Assembly (NCBI GenBank): GCA_015055615.1
Contig: SVHT01000007.1
Coordinates: 1 to 64,000 of the forward strand
Length of the DNA: 64,000 nt
Reading direction: 5' to 3'
DNA from: Clostridiales bacterium
GTDB taxonomy: Bacteria > Bacillota > Clostridia > Christensenellales > Borkfalkiaceae
In this document: positions 42,326-48,837 of the stretch, piece by piece
Layout of the letters: every line of letters begins with the position of its first letter
How positions within the stretch are numbered: position 1 is the first letter of the stretch
Position numbers and translations under genes: made by a program
The notes under the pieces: model-generated
What the model was told of the DNA's origin: nothing
Seen by the model: only the letters and a program-made list of their open reading frames with translations
The model's database searches: none

Positions 42326-43708
42326 TCACTCCTTGCGTTTTTCTTTGGATACGATTAAATTATACACCAAATTGAGCAAAAACGCAACCAAATAGCAAAC
42401 GTTGGTTGCATGCGCCACTCCGAAAACGGAAATTTTCGGGTTTTGCAACCACCAAACGTACAGCCCCGTCTTGACCGTCACCCCTATCAACATGGACAGA
42501 GCCGCATATTGCGGTTTCCCTTGCGCCGTCAGACACGCCGAGAGCGTCTGCACACACGACAGCGTCAATGCGCTGACGGAAAACGCGCGGATCAACCCCA
42601 CAAGCGTACGCAGTTCTTCCCCGGATAACGCGCGAAAGATGATTTTTGCCGCAGGCTCGGCGAATAGATATAACCCTATTGCGCTCGGCAATGCGACCGC
42701 TATTGTGACAAAGAGCGAATAGAGAATTCTTTTGCGGGGAGAATCGGTTTTTTTACCCCCCGTCCCCCTACCTTTTCTTGTTATAGCGGTTGCAACCGCA
42801 GGCACGCTCGCCGCCGCAATACCGTAACAAATCGACACGGGCAGATTGATTATCGTCACCGCCCCGCCTGAAAACAAGCCGAATAACGTCACGGCGTTTG
42901 CGCTGTACGCGCCCAAAAGGCGGGGAACAAGCACGCTGTCCAATAAAGCGGAAAGCGGCAATATTATGGAGCTAAACGTCACGGGAATACTGAGTTTTAA
43001 TACCGTCTTCGCCGAGATCTTTTCTTCGATTTTTTGTGAAATGCGGGGGGACGTATCGCGACGAAATAAAAAAAGCATTAAAAATAACGCTGTGAGCTCG
43101 GACAAAGATACCGCCAATAATAGGAAGATGATTGCCCGTTGCACGTTTGCTCGGAAAAGATAGGCAAACAGTAACCCAAACCCTACTTTTACTGCTTGTT
43201 CGGTAATTTCGGACAACGCCGTAGGCGCCATATTGTTTTTGCCTTGGAAAAACCCGCGAAAAACGGAGATTGCGGACACGAGCAACACCGACGGTGCTAA
43301 GGTAAAATACCCCCCGAGTACCGCCCTACTGCCCTGCGCAGCGGACAAAAAGGGCGCTAATAGGCACATGAACGCCGTTCCGATAACGCCAATCAAAAGG
43401 AAGAGGCGCATGGCTGTTTTGAACACGGGTAGCCCCGTTTCCCCTTTTCCGACGCGTTCCGCGGTCAATTTTGCGATGGAAGAGGGAATGCCCGTTGCGG
43501 ACACGGTCAACAGCATACAATAGACGGGGTACACCATTTGGTACAGCCCGAGCCCATAACCGCCGACAAGGTTGGTGAGTGGAATACGATACACCGCGCC
43601 GATAAGCTTTGCGATAAACCCGCCCGCGGCAATCCATGCGGCACCCTTTAAAAAACTTCTCTTCCCTTTGTTGTAGACTTTTTTTGATTTTGCAACGACC
43701 TTTTCCAT
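42326..43708 (-). CDS. SpoVB-like MATE-family lipid-linked sugar flippase
   Basis: The 460-residue protein has about 14 membrane helices and an N-terminal FLKGAAWIAAGGFIAKLIG, typical of the polysaccharide-transport/SpoVB group, which flips lipid II or related precursors during spore cortex formation. The start at 43708 follows AAGGAG; the longer frame to 43852 runs into the tRNA promoter. The yabM (this gene)-yabN order matches Bacillus, where spoVT comes just before it. Confidence 0.9.
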   Translation of the reverse strand: MEKVVAKSKKVYNKGKRSFLKGAAWIAAGGFIAKLIGAVYRIPLTNLVGGYGLGLYQMVYPVYCMLLTVSATGIPSSIAKLTAERVGKGETGLPVFKTAMRLFLLIGVIGTAFMCLLAPFLSAAQGSRAVLGGYFTLAPSVLLVSAISVFRGFFQGKNNMAPTALSEITEQAVKVGFGLLFAYLFRANVQRAIIFLLLAVSLSELTALFLMLFLFRRDTSPRISQKIEEKISAKTVLKLSIPVTFSSIILPLSALLDSVLVPRLLGAYSANAVTLFGLFSGGAVTIINLPVSICYGIAAASVPAVATAITRKGRGTGGKKTDSPRKRILYSLFVTIAVALPSAIGLYLFAEPAAKIIFRALSGEELRTLVGLIRAFSVSALTLSCVQTLSACLTAQGKPQYAALSMLIGVTVKTGLYVWWLQNPKISVFGVAHATNVCYLVAFLLNLVYNLIVSKEKRKE

Positions 43709-43813
43709 GCGCACGCTCCTTGTTTTATAGCAGTTTGCGGAAAGGGTGGTATTTTTATCGACAAAAAGGGCGACAAAATCTGAAAAAGGATAGGAAAAAG
43801 AATAAAAAAGCGG

Positions 43814-43842
43814 TTGACATTTTTCGTAAAAGCGTATATAAT
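43814..43842 (+). promoter_or_regulatory. Perfect consensus promoter of tRNA-Gly
   Basis: TTGACA, 17 nt, TATAAT, ending 12 nt before the tRNA. Confidence 0.9.
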
Positions 43843-43853
43843 ATAGGAACAAT

Positions 43854-43928
43854 GCAGGTGTCGCCTAGCGGTATGGCGGCAGCTTCCCAAGCTGTTCCCG
43901 GCGAGTTCGACTCTCGTCACCTGCTCCA
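43854..43928 (+). tRNA. tRNA-Gly (anticodon CCC)
   Basis: The 75-nt gene has acceptor GCAGGTG with CACCTGC, discriminator T, encoded CCA, D arm GCC/GGC, anticodon loop TTCCCAA in a five-pair stem, and T arm with GTTCGAC. CCC reads GGG codons. It is followed by a strong terminator and an accessory island. Confidence 0.95.
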
Positions 43929-43935
43929 AAAAGAG

Positions 43936-43958
43936 AAACGCACCCAAACGGTGCGTTT
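43936..43958 (+). terminator. Terminator of tRNA-Gly
   Basis: AAACGCACC and GGTGCGTTT with a 5-nt loop, then T-run. Confidence 0.9.
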
Positions 43959-43984
43959 TTCTTTTTGGAAGATTAAGTGATTGC

Positions 43985-43997
43985 TGACGAGAGTCGA
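43985..43997 (-). repeat. Inverted 13-bp copy of the tRNA-Gly T-arm
   Basis: TGACGAGAGTCGA is the exact complement of tRNA positions 43907-43919. It lies just past the terminator at the border of the AT-rich island; nearby GAGTGGGAACGA (about 44011-44022) resembles part of the REP-like elements. It may be a trace of tRNA-targeted recombination. Confidence 0.5.
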
Positions 43998-44055
43998 GGG
44001 TGGAGCCGCGAGTGGGAACGAGCGCTTTGCCTTACGGGCTTGAAAGTTCGTTTAT

Positions 44056-44310
44056 TTGTCAGGCGCGGACACATACCTACAAAGGTTGACGTCAACGGAT
44101 GAACAAGTCCTATGTGCAACTTATCGGGAAATCATACACCTTATCACTATGGATAACAACGAAATTCGCATAACGTTTAACCTGCAACGGCTACTTGACG
44201 GGTTTGAACCCGTACCTGCTACCGTGATAGAAGTGCGAAACTATATCGCCCACCCGAACAAACACGCCTGTCAAGCACTCGAATTTTGCGAGTTGAAAGT
44301 CCATATTTGA
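44056..44310 (+). CDS. Short frame at the island border, possible gene remnant
   Basis: An 84-codon frame opens with TTG at 44056; an ATG at 44149 would give 54 residues. No ribosome site stands out. The part with DNNEIRITFNLQRLLDGF has the look of a recombinase C-terminal tail, but this is only an impression. If real it could be a relic of an integrase beside tRNA-Gly. Confidence 0.3.
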   Translation: MSGADTYLQRLTSTDEQVLCATYREIIHLITMDNNEIRITFNLQRLLDGFEPVPATVIEVRNYIAHPNKHACQALEFCELKVHI

Positions 44311-44361
44311 CTATAAAATTGTACAAATTTATAAAAATTTCAAAAAATATTTAAAATTTTG

Positions 44362-44390
44362 TTTACAAACCCTATTAAATGTGGTATACT
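44362..44390 (+). promoter_or_regulatory. Promoter of the toxin-antitoxin-chaperone operon
   Basis: TTTACA, 17 nt, TATACT. The spacer contains one operator-like sequence and a second follows the -10. Confidence 0.8.
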
Positions 44391-44413
44391 AAGTATTGCC
44401 CTATTAAATAGGG
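44370..44413 (+). promoter_or_regulatory. Paired operators of the toxin-antitoxin-chaperone operon
   Basis: A perfect 15-bp palindrome CCCTATTAAATAGGG lies at 44399-44413, just after the -10. A 13-of-15 match (CCCTATTAAATGTGG) fills the spacer at 44370-44384. Their centres are 29 bp apart. They are likely binding sites of the helix-turn-helix antitoxin. Confidence 0.75.
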
Positions 44414-44441
44414 TAAATATCGAAAAGGAGGATAATAATGC

Positions 44442-44861
44442 TTGAAAGTATCATATAGTGTAGTAGCAGATATAACCATCATTGACAATGCTTTTGGGGC
44501 AGTATCCCCTTTTCGTTTAAAAACCGATGCGCGAAATCATAGATTGACCCAAGATATGTTAAATATGATTGCCTTGGATATAGCAGAAGAAATGAAAGGT
44601 GGTTTTGATCAAGCGACTTGCAAAGCAATGCATTGGACGCCTAATCACAAAGGGAATTATACTAAAATTCGAGCAATTAACACTGAGCAAAATTTTGGTA
44701 AATCAAAAGGATATAGATGTATAGTTCTTTGCGATATGGTCAAAAGAGAAGGATATCTATTACATATTTTTGAGCATGCCGATAAAGATAACCTTTCACC
44801 TAAAGAAAAAGCCGCATTAAATAAGTTGGTGGATGAATATATTAAAGAGTTATACCAATAA
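44442..44861 (+). CDS. RelE/HigB-like toxin of a toxin-antitoxin-chaperone system
   Basis: The 139-residue protein ends with a segment (KSKGYRCIVLCDMVKREG then LLHIFEHADKDNLSPKEK) that matches the strand-turn-helix end of RelE/HigB mRNA interferases. The N-terminal 60 residues are unusual. It is the first gene of the operon, ahead of an XRE antitoxin, the HigBA order. The start is not simple: AAGGAGG at 44425-44431 is best spaced for ATG at 44438, but that frame stops after six codons; the toxin frame opens with TTG at 44442, ten nt from the site. Confidence 0.7.
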   Translation: MKVSYSVVADITIIDNAFGAVSPFRLKTDARNHRLTQDMLNMIALDIAEEMKGGFDQATCKAMHWTPNHKGNYTKIRAINTEQNFGKSKGYRCIVLCDMVKREGYLLHIFEHADKDNLSPKEKAALNKLVDEYIKELYQ

Positions 44862-44884
44862 AAAATTTATAAGGAGAACAAATA

Positions 44885-45328
44885 ATGATCAATTTTGATG
44901 TTTTAAAAAATGCACCGAGAATTAGTGTTTCTTATATCGTAGATGAAATCAATGCAGAGTATGTTAAAGAATTTCGCCGTAAGTATAAATTAACGCAAAT
45001 CGCATTGGCTAACATCATGGGTGTCACTAAAAAGACTATTGAAAAATGGGAACAAGGTAAAAATAAAGTAAGTGGTAGTAGTTCGGTTTTATTCACCTTA
45101 TTGTCTAATAATGACAATTTACTTTCTCAATTGAGAATGGTAAAAATAATTGCCGCAGATGGTACGGAAGAAGATTTTAAACTTATTGCACAAGATTATT
45201 ATAGTATACCAACGCGTAATGTTGATTTAGATATAACTGTTGAATGTCCGAATGAAGGATATATTGCAGCGAAAGCAAGCAGTTATACAATATCTGGCAA
45301 AAGAGCAATAGTTGGATATGGCTATTAA
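44885..45328 (+). CDS. XRE-type antitoxin with C-terminal extension
   Basis: The 147-residue protein has a helix-turn-helix at about 32-60 (LTQIALANIMGVTKKTIEKW), typical of HigA/MqsA antitoxins that also repress their operon. About 70 extra residues follow the DNA-binding domain. In known systems such an extension is the chaperone-addiction segment bound by the SecB-like partner. A purine-rich AAGGAG lies 6-7 nt before the ATG. It is 23 bp after the toxin and 10 bp before the chaperone. Confidence 0.8.
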   Translation: MINFDVLKNAPRISVSYIVDEINAEYVKEFRRKYKLTQIALANIMGVTKKTIEKWEQGKNKVSGSSSVLFTLLSNNDNLLSQLRMVKIIAADGTEEDFKLIAQDYYSIPTRNVDLDITVECPNEGYIAAKASSYTISGKRAIVGYGY

Positions 45329-45338
45329 GGAGAAGATT

Positions 45339-45755
45339 ATGGCACAAAAAGAAATAAAAAGTCGATTAGAAATGCAAGACTTATATTTCCCTGAATATTC
45401 ATTCAAATATAATAAGAAACAGGGAAAAATGAACTTAACAACAAGGTTTAATGTTAATTACGCAGAAAAGACAGATGACAAAAATCAAGTTCGAATAGAG
45501 TTAAATACTTTAATCGCAGACGATGAAAATTCGTTTGAATTGAAACTTACTGCATTGGCGTTTTTTAAATTAAACCCCGAAGGATTAACGGAAAAAGAGG
45601 CGATGGAAATTTTAAAGACAAATACGGTTGCGATTATGTTTCCGTTTGTACGTAGCCAAGTTTCATTGTTAACTACGCAACCTGGAATGACCCCTATTTT
45701 GCTTCAACCCATTAATGTGGAGGCGTTGGTTGAAAATATTTTCAACGAAGAATAA
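45339..45755 (+). CDS. SecB-like chaperone of the toxin-antitoxin operon
   Basis: The 138-residue protein (ATG at 45339, AAGGAG 6 nt upstream) matches the SecB core: the strand FELKLTALAFFKL, then IMFPFVRSQVSLLTTQPGM, aligned with SecB ILFPYARECITSM, and the end ILLQPINVEALVENIF, aligned with LNLAPVNFDALFMNYL. Most Bacillota have no SecB, so its place behind an antitoxin points to a dedicated chaperone that stabilises the antitoxin, as in the Mycobacterium Rv1955-1957 system. Confidence 0.85.
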   Translation: MAQKEIKSRLEMQDLYFPEYSFKYNKKQGKMNLTTRFNVNYAEKTDDKNQVRIELNTLIADDENSFELKLTALAFFKLNPEGLTEKEAMEILKTNTVAIMFPFVRSQVSLLTTQPGMTPILLQPINVEALVENIFNEE

Positions 45756-45820
45756 AAGCGGAAGCGAGTACGAAATAGAAGTGCTATAAGCGGTTGGGCA
45801 AAGTATAAAAAATAACACAA

Positions 45821-45842
45821 AAACGCCTATTTTTAGGCGTTT
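45821..45842 (+). terminator. Terminator of the toxin-antitoxin-chaperone operon
   Basis: AAACGCCTA and TAGGCGTTT with a 4-nt loop, T-rich tail. The following 100 bases up to the degV promoter hold nothing recognised. Confidence 0.9.
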
Positions 45843-45943
45843 TTTGTTTTGAACCATCCTTGCCAGCATGACGGTACGTCCAACAACTCTCGCCCTCACT
45901 CCCCCGCGCCAAAAAACCTTCTCAACAAAAACCTATAAAACCC

Positions 45944-45972
45944 TTGAAAAAACAAGAAAAGTATGGTATACT
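45944..45972 (+). promoter_or_regulatory. Promoter of degV
   Basis: TTGAAA, 17 nt, TATACT, about 32 nt before the ATG. Confidence 0.75.
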
Positions 45973-46004
45973 TATTATATCATTTCACAATCAAAGGAGC
46001 AGTT

Positions 46005-46904
46005 ATGCATAAATTTGTTATTCTTACCGATTCAAGTAGCGATTTCGACCTTGCTTTGCGCGAAAAATACGACGTGCATTATATCCCCAACCGCTTTAAC
46101 TACGAGGGCAAGGAATACGAGGACGACACCGATTGGAAAACTCTGCCTTTAAACGAATTCTACGATTATCTGCGCACGGGCAAACGCATTACCACCTCGC
46201 AAATTTCCGCTGTGACTTGCGCGGAAACGTTCGAAAAATATTTGCAAGAAGGCTATGACATTTTGTCTCTGTCCTGCCCCGCCGTGCTGTCTAGCACCGT
46301 CAACGTCTGCTTTAACACGCGCGACAAATTGCAGGAAAAATACCCCGACCGCAAAATCATCTGTATCGACGCCAAAATTTCCAGCGGCGGTCTTGCCCTT
46401 CTGTGTATCCGCGCGTCACAGCTGCGCGCCGAGGGTAAAACGATTGACGAAGTCGCGGCTTGGGTAGAAGACAACAAGCGTTTTGTGCACCAAGAAGGGA
46501 GCGTAGAAAGCTTGACCTATTTAAAACGCGCGGGGCGTGTGTCCGCCGTCAGCGCGTTCTTCGGCGGTTTGTTACAAATCAAACCCATGATTATTGCGGA
46601 CGTACACGGCTATAACGTAGCCATCGAAAAGGTGAAAGGCAGAAAGGCGTCTTTGCTCCGCACGCTGGAACGTATGACTGAAAATTTCCGTCCGGAAATC
46701 TGCCCCTACGTGTGTATTCACCACACCGTTTGCGAGGCGGACGCTCTGTTCTTAAAGGAAGAAATCTTAAAGCGTTTCCCGATTAAAGACGAGGACGTAC
46801 AAATTGGCAACGTAAACGCCGTTATGGGCGCGTCCGTCGGCCCCGGTATGTTCGGCGTGTATTTCTTCGGCACGGAAGTCACCTTTGATTCCAAGGCAAA
46901 ATAA
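46005..46904 (+). CDS. DegV-family fatty-acid-binding protein
   Basis: The 299-residue protein has the DegV opening KFVILTDSSSDFD, the middle LSCPAVLSSTVN and KRAGRVSA, all typical of this two-domain fatty-acid carrier. In Staphylococcus FakB proteins of this family present exogenous fatty acids to the FakA kinase. The next gene is a phospholipid acyltransferase-like protein 20 bp downstream, consistent with lipid use. The start at 46005 follows AAAGGAG. Confidence 0.92.
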   Translation: MHKFVILTDSSSDFDLALREKYDVHYIPNRFNYEGKEYEDDTDWKTLPLNEFYDYLRTGKRITTSQISAVTCAETFEKYLQEGYDILSLSCPAVLSSTVNVCFNTRDKLQEKYPDRKIICIDAKISSGGLALLCIRASQLRAEGKTIDEVAAWVEDNKRFVHQEGSVESLTYLKRAGRVSAVSAFFGGLLQIKPMIIADVHGYNVAIEKVKGRKASLLRTLERMTENFRPEICPYVCIHHTVCEADALFLKEEILKRFPIKDEDVQIGNVNAVMGASVGPGMFGVYFFGTEVTFDSKAK

Positions 46905-46924
46905 GACAACCAAGGACCCCCTCC

Positions 46925-47647
46925 ATGAAAAAAGAAAAAGACGTAAAGTGGAAACTGCCTAAAAAACGCCAACCGATTTGGCGCGTTTTCAAATTCATTT
47001 TTAACCCGATTTTCCGCGTGAAAAGAGTGGAATATTTAGGCGAGCAATTTCCCGAAAAATGTATTATCATCGCCAACCATAACAACAAAAAAGGCCCGAT
47101 GGTTTACGAGTTCAGTTTACCCATCCGCCACGTGACGTGGGGCGCGTATCAAATGCTCGGCTCGTATAAAATGCGCTTTAAATACCTCCGCGACGTTTTG
47201 TATATCCAAAAAAATGGCGTTAAAAAGTGGAAAGCGACCTTGAAAGCGGGCTTTGAGTCTATCTTTTCTATCTACACCTATCGCGGCATGAAGGTTATCC
47301 CTTCCTACCCCGACGCGCGGTTCCGCAAGACCTTGCATTACAGTATGCAATGTTTAGACGAGGGCTTTGCCATTTCCCTCTTCCCCGAGGATTCTAACGC
47401 GGGATATTTTGACGAAATGCGCCATTTCTTCTCGGGTTTTGTGATGCTGTCGGAGCAGTACTACAAGAAGACGGGCGAGGATTTGCCCATCTTCCCTATC
47501 TACTACGGCAGAAAGAAAAAGAAAATCGTCGTCGGCAAGCCTTTGTACGTGCAAGATTTTGTAAAACAAGGCTTGAAACGGGACGAAATTGCAGAAAAAT
47601 TCCGTTTGGAAGTCAACGCTCTCTATCAAGACCATTTCAAGGAATAA
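46925..47647 (+). CDS. Lysophospholipid acyltransferase-like protein (PlsC superfamily)
   Basis: The 240-residue protein keeps the PlsC layout: IIIANHNNKKGPMVYE replaces the usual NHxxxxD box (the histidine is present, the aspartate is not at the expected place), and SLFPEDSNAGY stands at the FPEG box. It could acylate lysophosphatidate or a related acceptor, but the altered box leaves activity open. Paired with degV in a probable operon and followed by a terminator. Confidence 0.75.
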   Translation: MKKEKDVKWKLPKKRQPIWRVFKFIFNPIFRVKRVEYLGEQFPEKCIIIANHNNKKGPMVYEFSLPIRHVTWGAYQMLGSYKMRFKYLRDVLYIQKNGVKKWKATLKAGFESIFSIYTYRGMKVIPSYPDARFRKTLHYSMQCLDEGFAISLFPEDSNAGYFDEMRHFFSGFVMLSEQYYKKTGEDLPIFPIYYGRKKKKIVVGKPLYVQDFVKQGLKRDEIAEKFRLEVNALYQDHFKE

Positions 47648-47657
47648 CAACACAAGC

Positions 47658-47686
47658 CACCGACCAATACGTCGGTGACTTTTTTG
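47658..47686 (+). terminator. Terminator of degV-acyltransferase
   Basis: CACCGAC and GTCGGTG with a 6-nt loop, followed by T-run. Confidence 0.85.
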
Positions 47687-47696
47687 TGTATAAGCA

Positions 47697-47724
47697 AACG
47701 GCTTGCCCTTTTGGACAAGCCGTT
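47697..47724 (-). terminator. Terminator of the GH29-like gene
   Basis: AACGGCTTG-type stem with CAAGCCGTT across a short loop, just past the stop at 47745 on the minus strand. Confidence 0.8.
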
Positions 47725-47744
47725 CTTGTTTTTATAAAATTCTA

Positions 47745-48710
47745 TCAACGCTTGGTTCCAAGCTCTTTGCCAACGATTTTCAGAGCCTCTATTTGCGCTT
47801 CGTCGAATTTACCGTCGCGGTACACCCCTATTTCTATGGATACCACACCGCCCGCATTATGGACTTTCTTTACGTACTCCGCCAAGGCTTTTCCGTCCTT
47901 TTTCGCACCAAACGTCGCCCAACAACCGATTGCGCTCTCCCCCGAGCCGAGGGGCGCAAGGATATGCGCCTGCGCGTCGCCGTAAAACCGTTGTTCGGGA
48001 ATCAAATTAAATTCGTTCTGCTCTCCGCAACGAAAATCTTCGTGAACGTACCCCTCAAACATTTCCCCTTCGCGCAAACCACCATTTAATGCCACCAATG
48101 CGTTGGGGTTTCCCTTTTTACACGCTTTATCGTACAGAGCCAACCACTCGTCGGTGTATTTAAACCTATCTTTATAGCACCCGTCTATCCACCAACCCTT
48201 GATTTTGTCGCCGTAGCGCACCGCATATTCTTCCAAAACGCTCGCCCATTTTTCCACGAACGGCTTGGTTACGCCAACGTCGCGCGGTTCGATAAACCCA
48301 AATTTTTCGCCCGCTTCGGGGTTTTTATACGGCCCGTCCCCCGTGAAATATAAAAACAAATCAATGTCGTATTTCGAGAGGGACTGGTATAAGTCTTCAA
48401 TCAAATCTCTCGTACTGCACGCCTCTCCCGGTTTCGTTCCCGCAATTTTATCAAACGTGGCGTTAGGGGCAATCATATACTTCGTGCCCTGCATAACCGT
48501 GATAATATAATATCCCGCCCCCATTTCATGCAGATTTTTCGCCAACGTTTCCGTGTCAAATTCGCGCACAAGAGTATCCCAATCGGTGTGTTTGCCATAA
48601 CTGTTGGGATATTTTGGATCGTTCTGAATTACGTATAAGAAATGGTTAAAAACACCCCATTTCCGACTGTAAAACCGATTTTGCGCAATTCTAATGTTTT
48701 CCGATTTCAT
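47745..48710 (-). CDS. GH29-like (alpha-L-fucosidase superfamily) protein
   Basis: The 321-residue barrel protein begins RFYSRKWGVFNHFLY, like the WGIFxHxG opening of family 29, continues with a W-x-x-L-V motif and GAGYYIITVMQG, and has KGWWIDGCYKDRF where the family nucleophile aspartate sits. It lacks the beta-sandwich domain and any signal peptide, so it is a short intracellular relative. The start at 48710 (MKSENIRIAQ) is chosen over in-frame ATGs at 48737 and 48758 because an AGGGGG site precedes it, but this is uncertain. Confidence 0.65.
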   Translation of the reverse strand: MKSENIRIAQNRFYSRKWGVFNHFLYVIQNDPKYPNSYGKHTDWDTLVREFDTETLAKNLHEMGAGYYIITVMQGTKYMIAPNATFDKIAGTKPGEACSTRDLIEDLYQSLSKYDIDLFLYFTGDGPYKNPEAGEKFGFIEPRDVGVTKPFVEKWASVLEEYAVRYGDKIKGWWIDGCYKDRFKYTDEWLALYDKACKKGNPNALVALNGGLREGEMFEGYVHEDFRCGEQNEFNLIPEQRFYGDAQAHILAPLGSGESAIGCWATFGAKKDGKALAEYVKKVHNAGGVVSIEIGVYRDGKFDEAQIEALKIVGKELGTKR

Positions 48711-48785
48711 ACGCCCAAGCCCCCTTGTCCGTTCCATTTTATTATATCCCCTTTCCATTGTAAAGTCAATACTTTGAAAACAAAA

Positions 48786-48812
48786 AACGGCTCGCTTGTT
48801 ACACCAAGCCGT
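48786..48812 (-). terminator. Terminator of ppdK
   Basis: AACGGCT and AGCCGTT arms with a 13-nt loop, 26 bp past the ppdK stop. Confidence 0.8.
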
Positions 48813-48837
48813 TCTCTTTTTTAATTAACCTTGCAAA

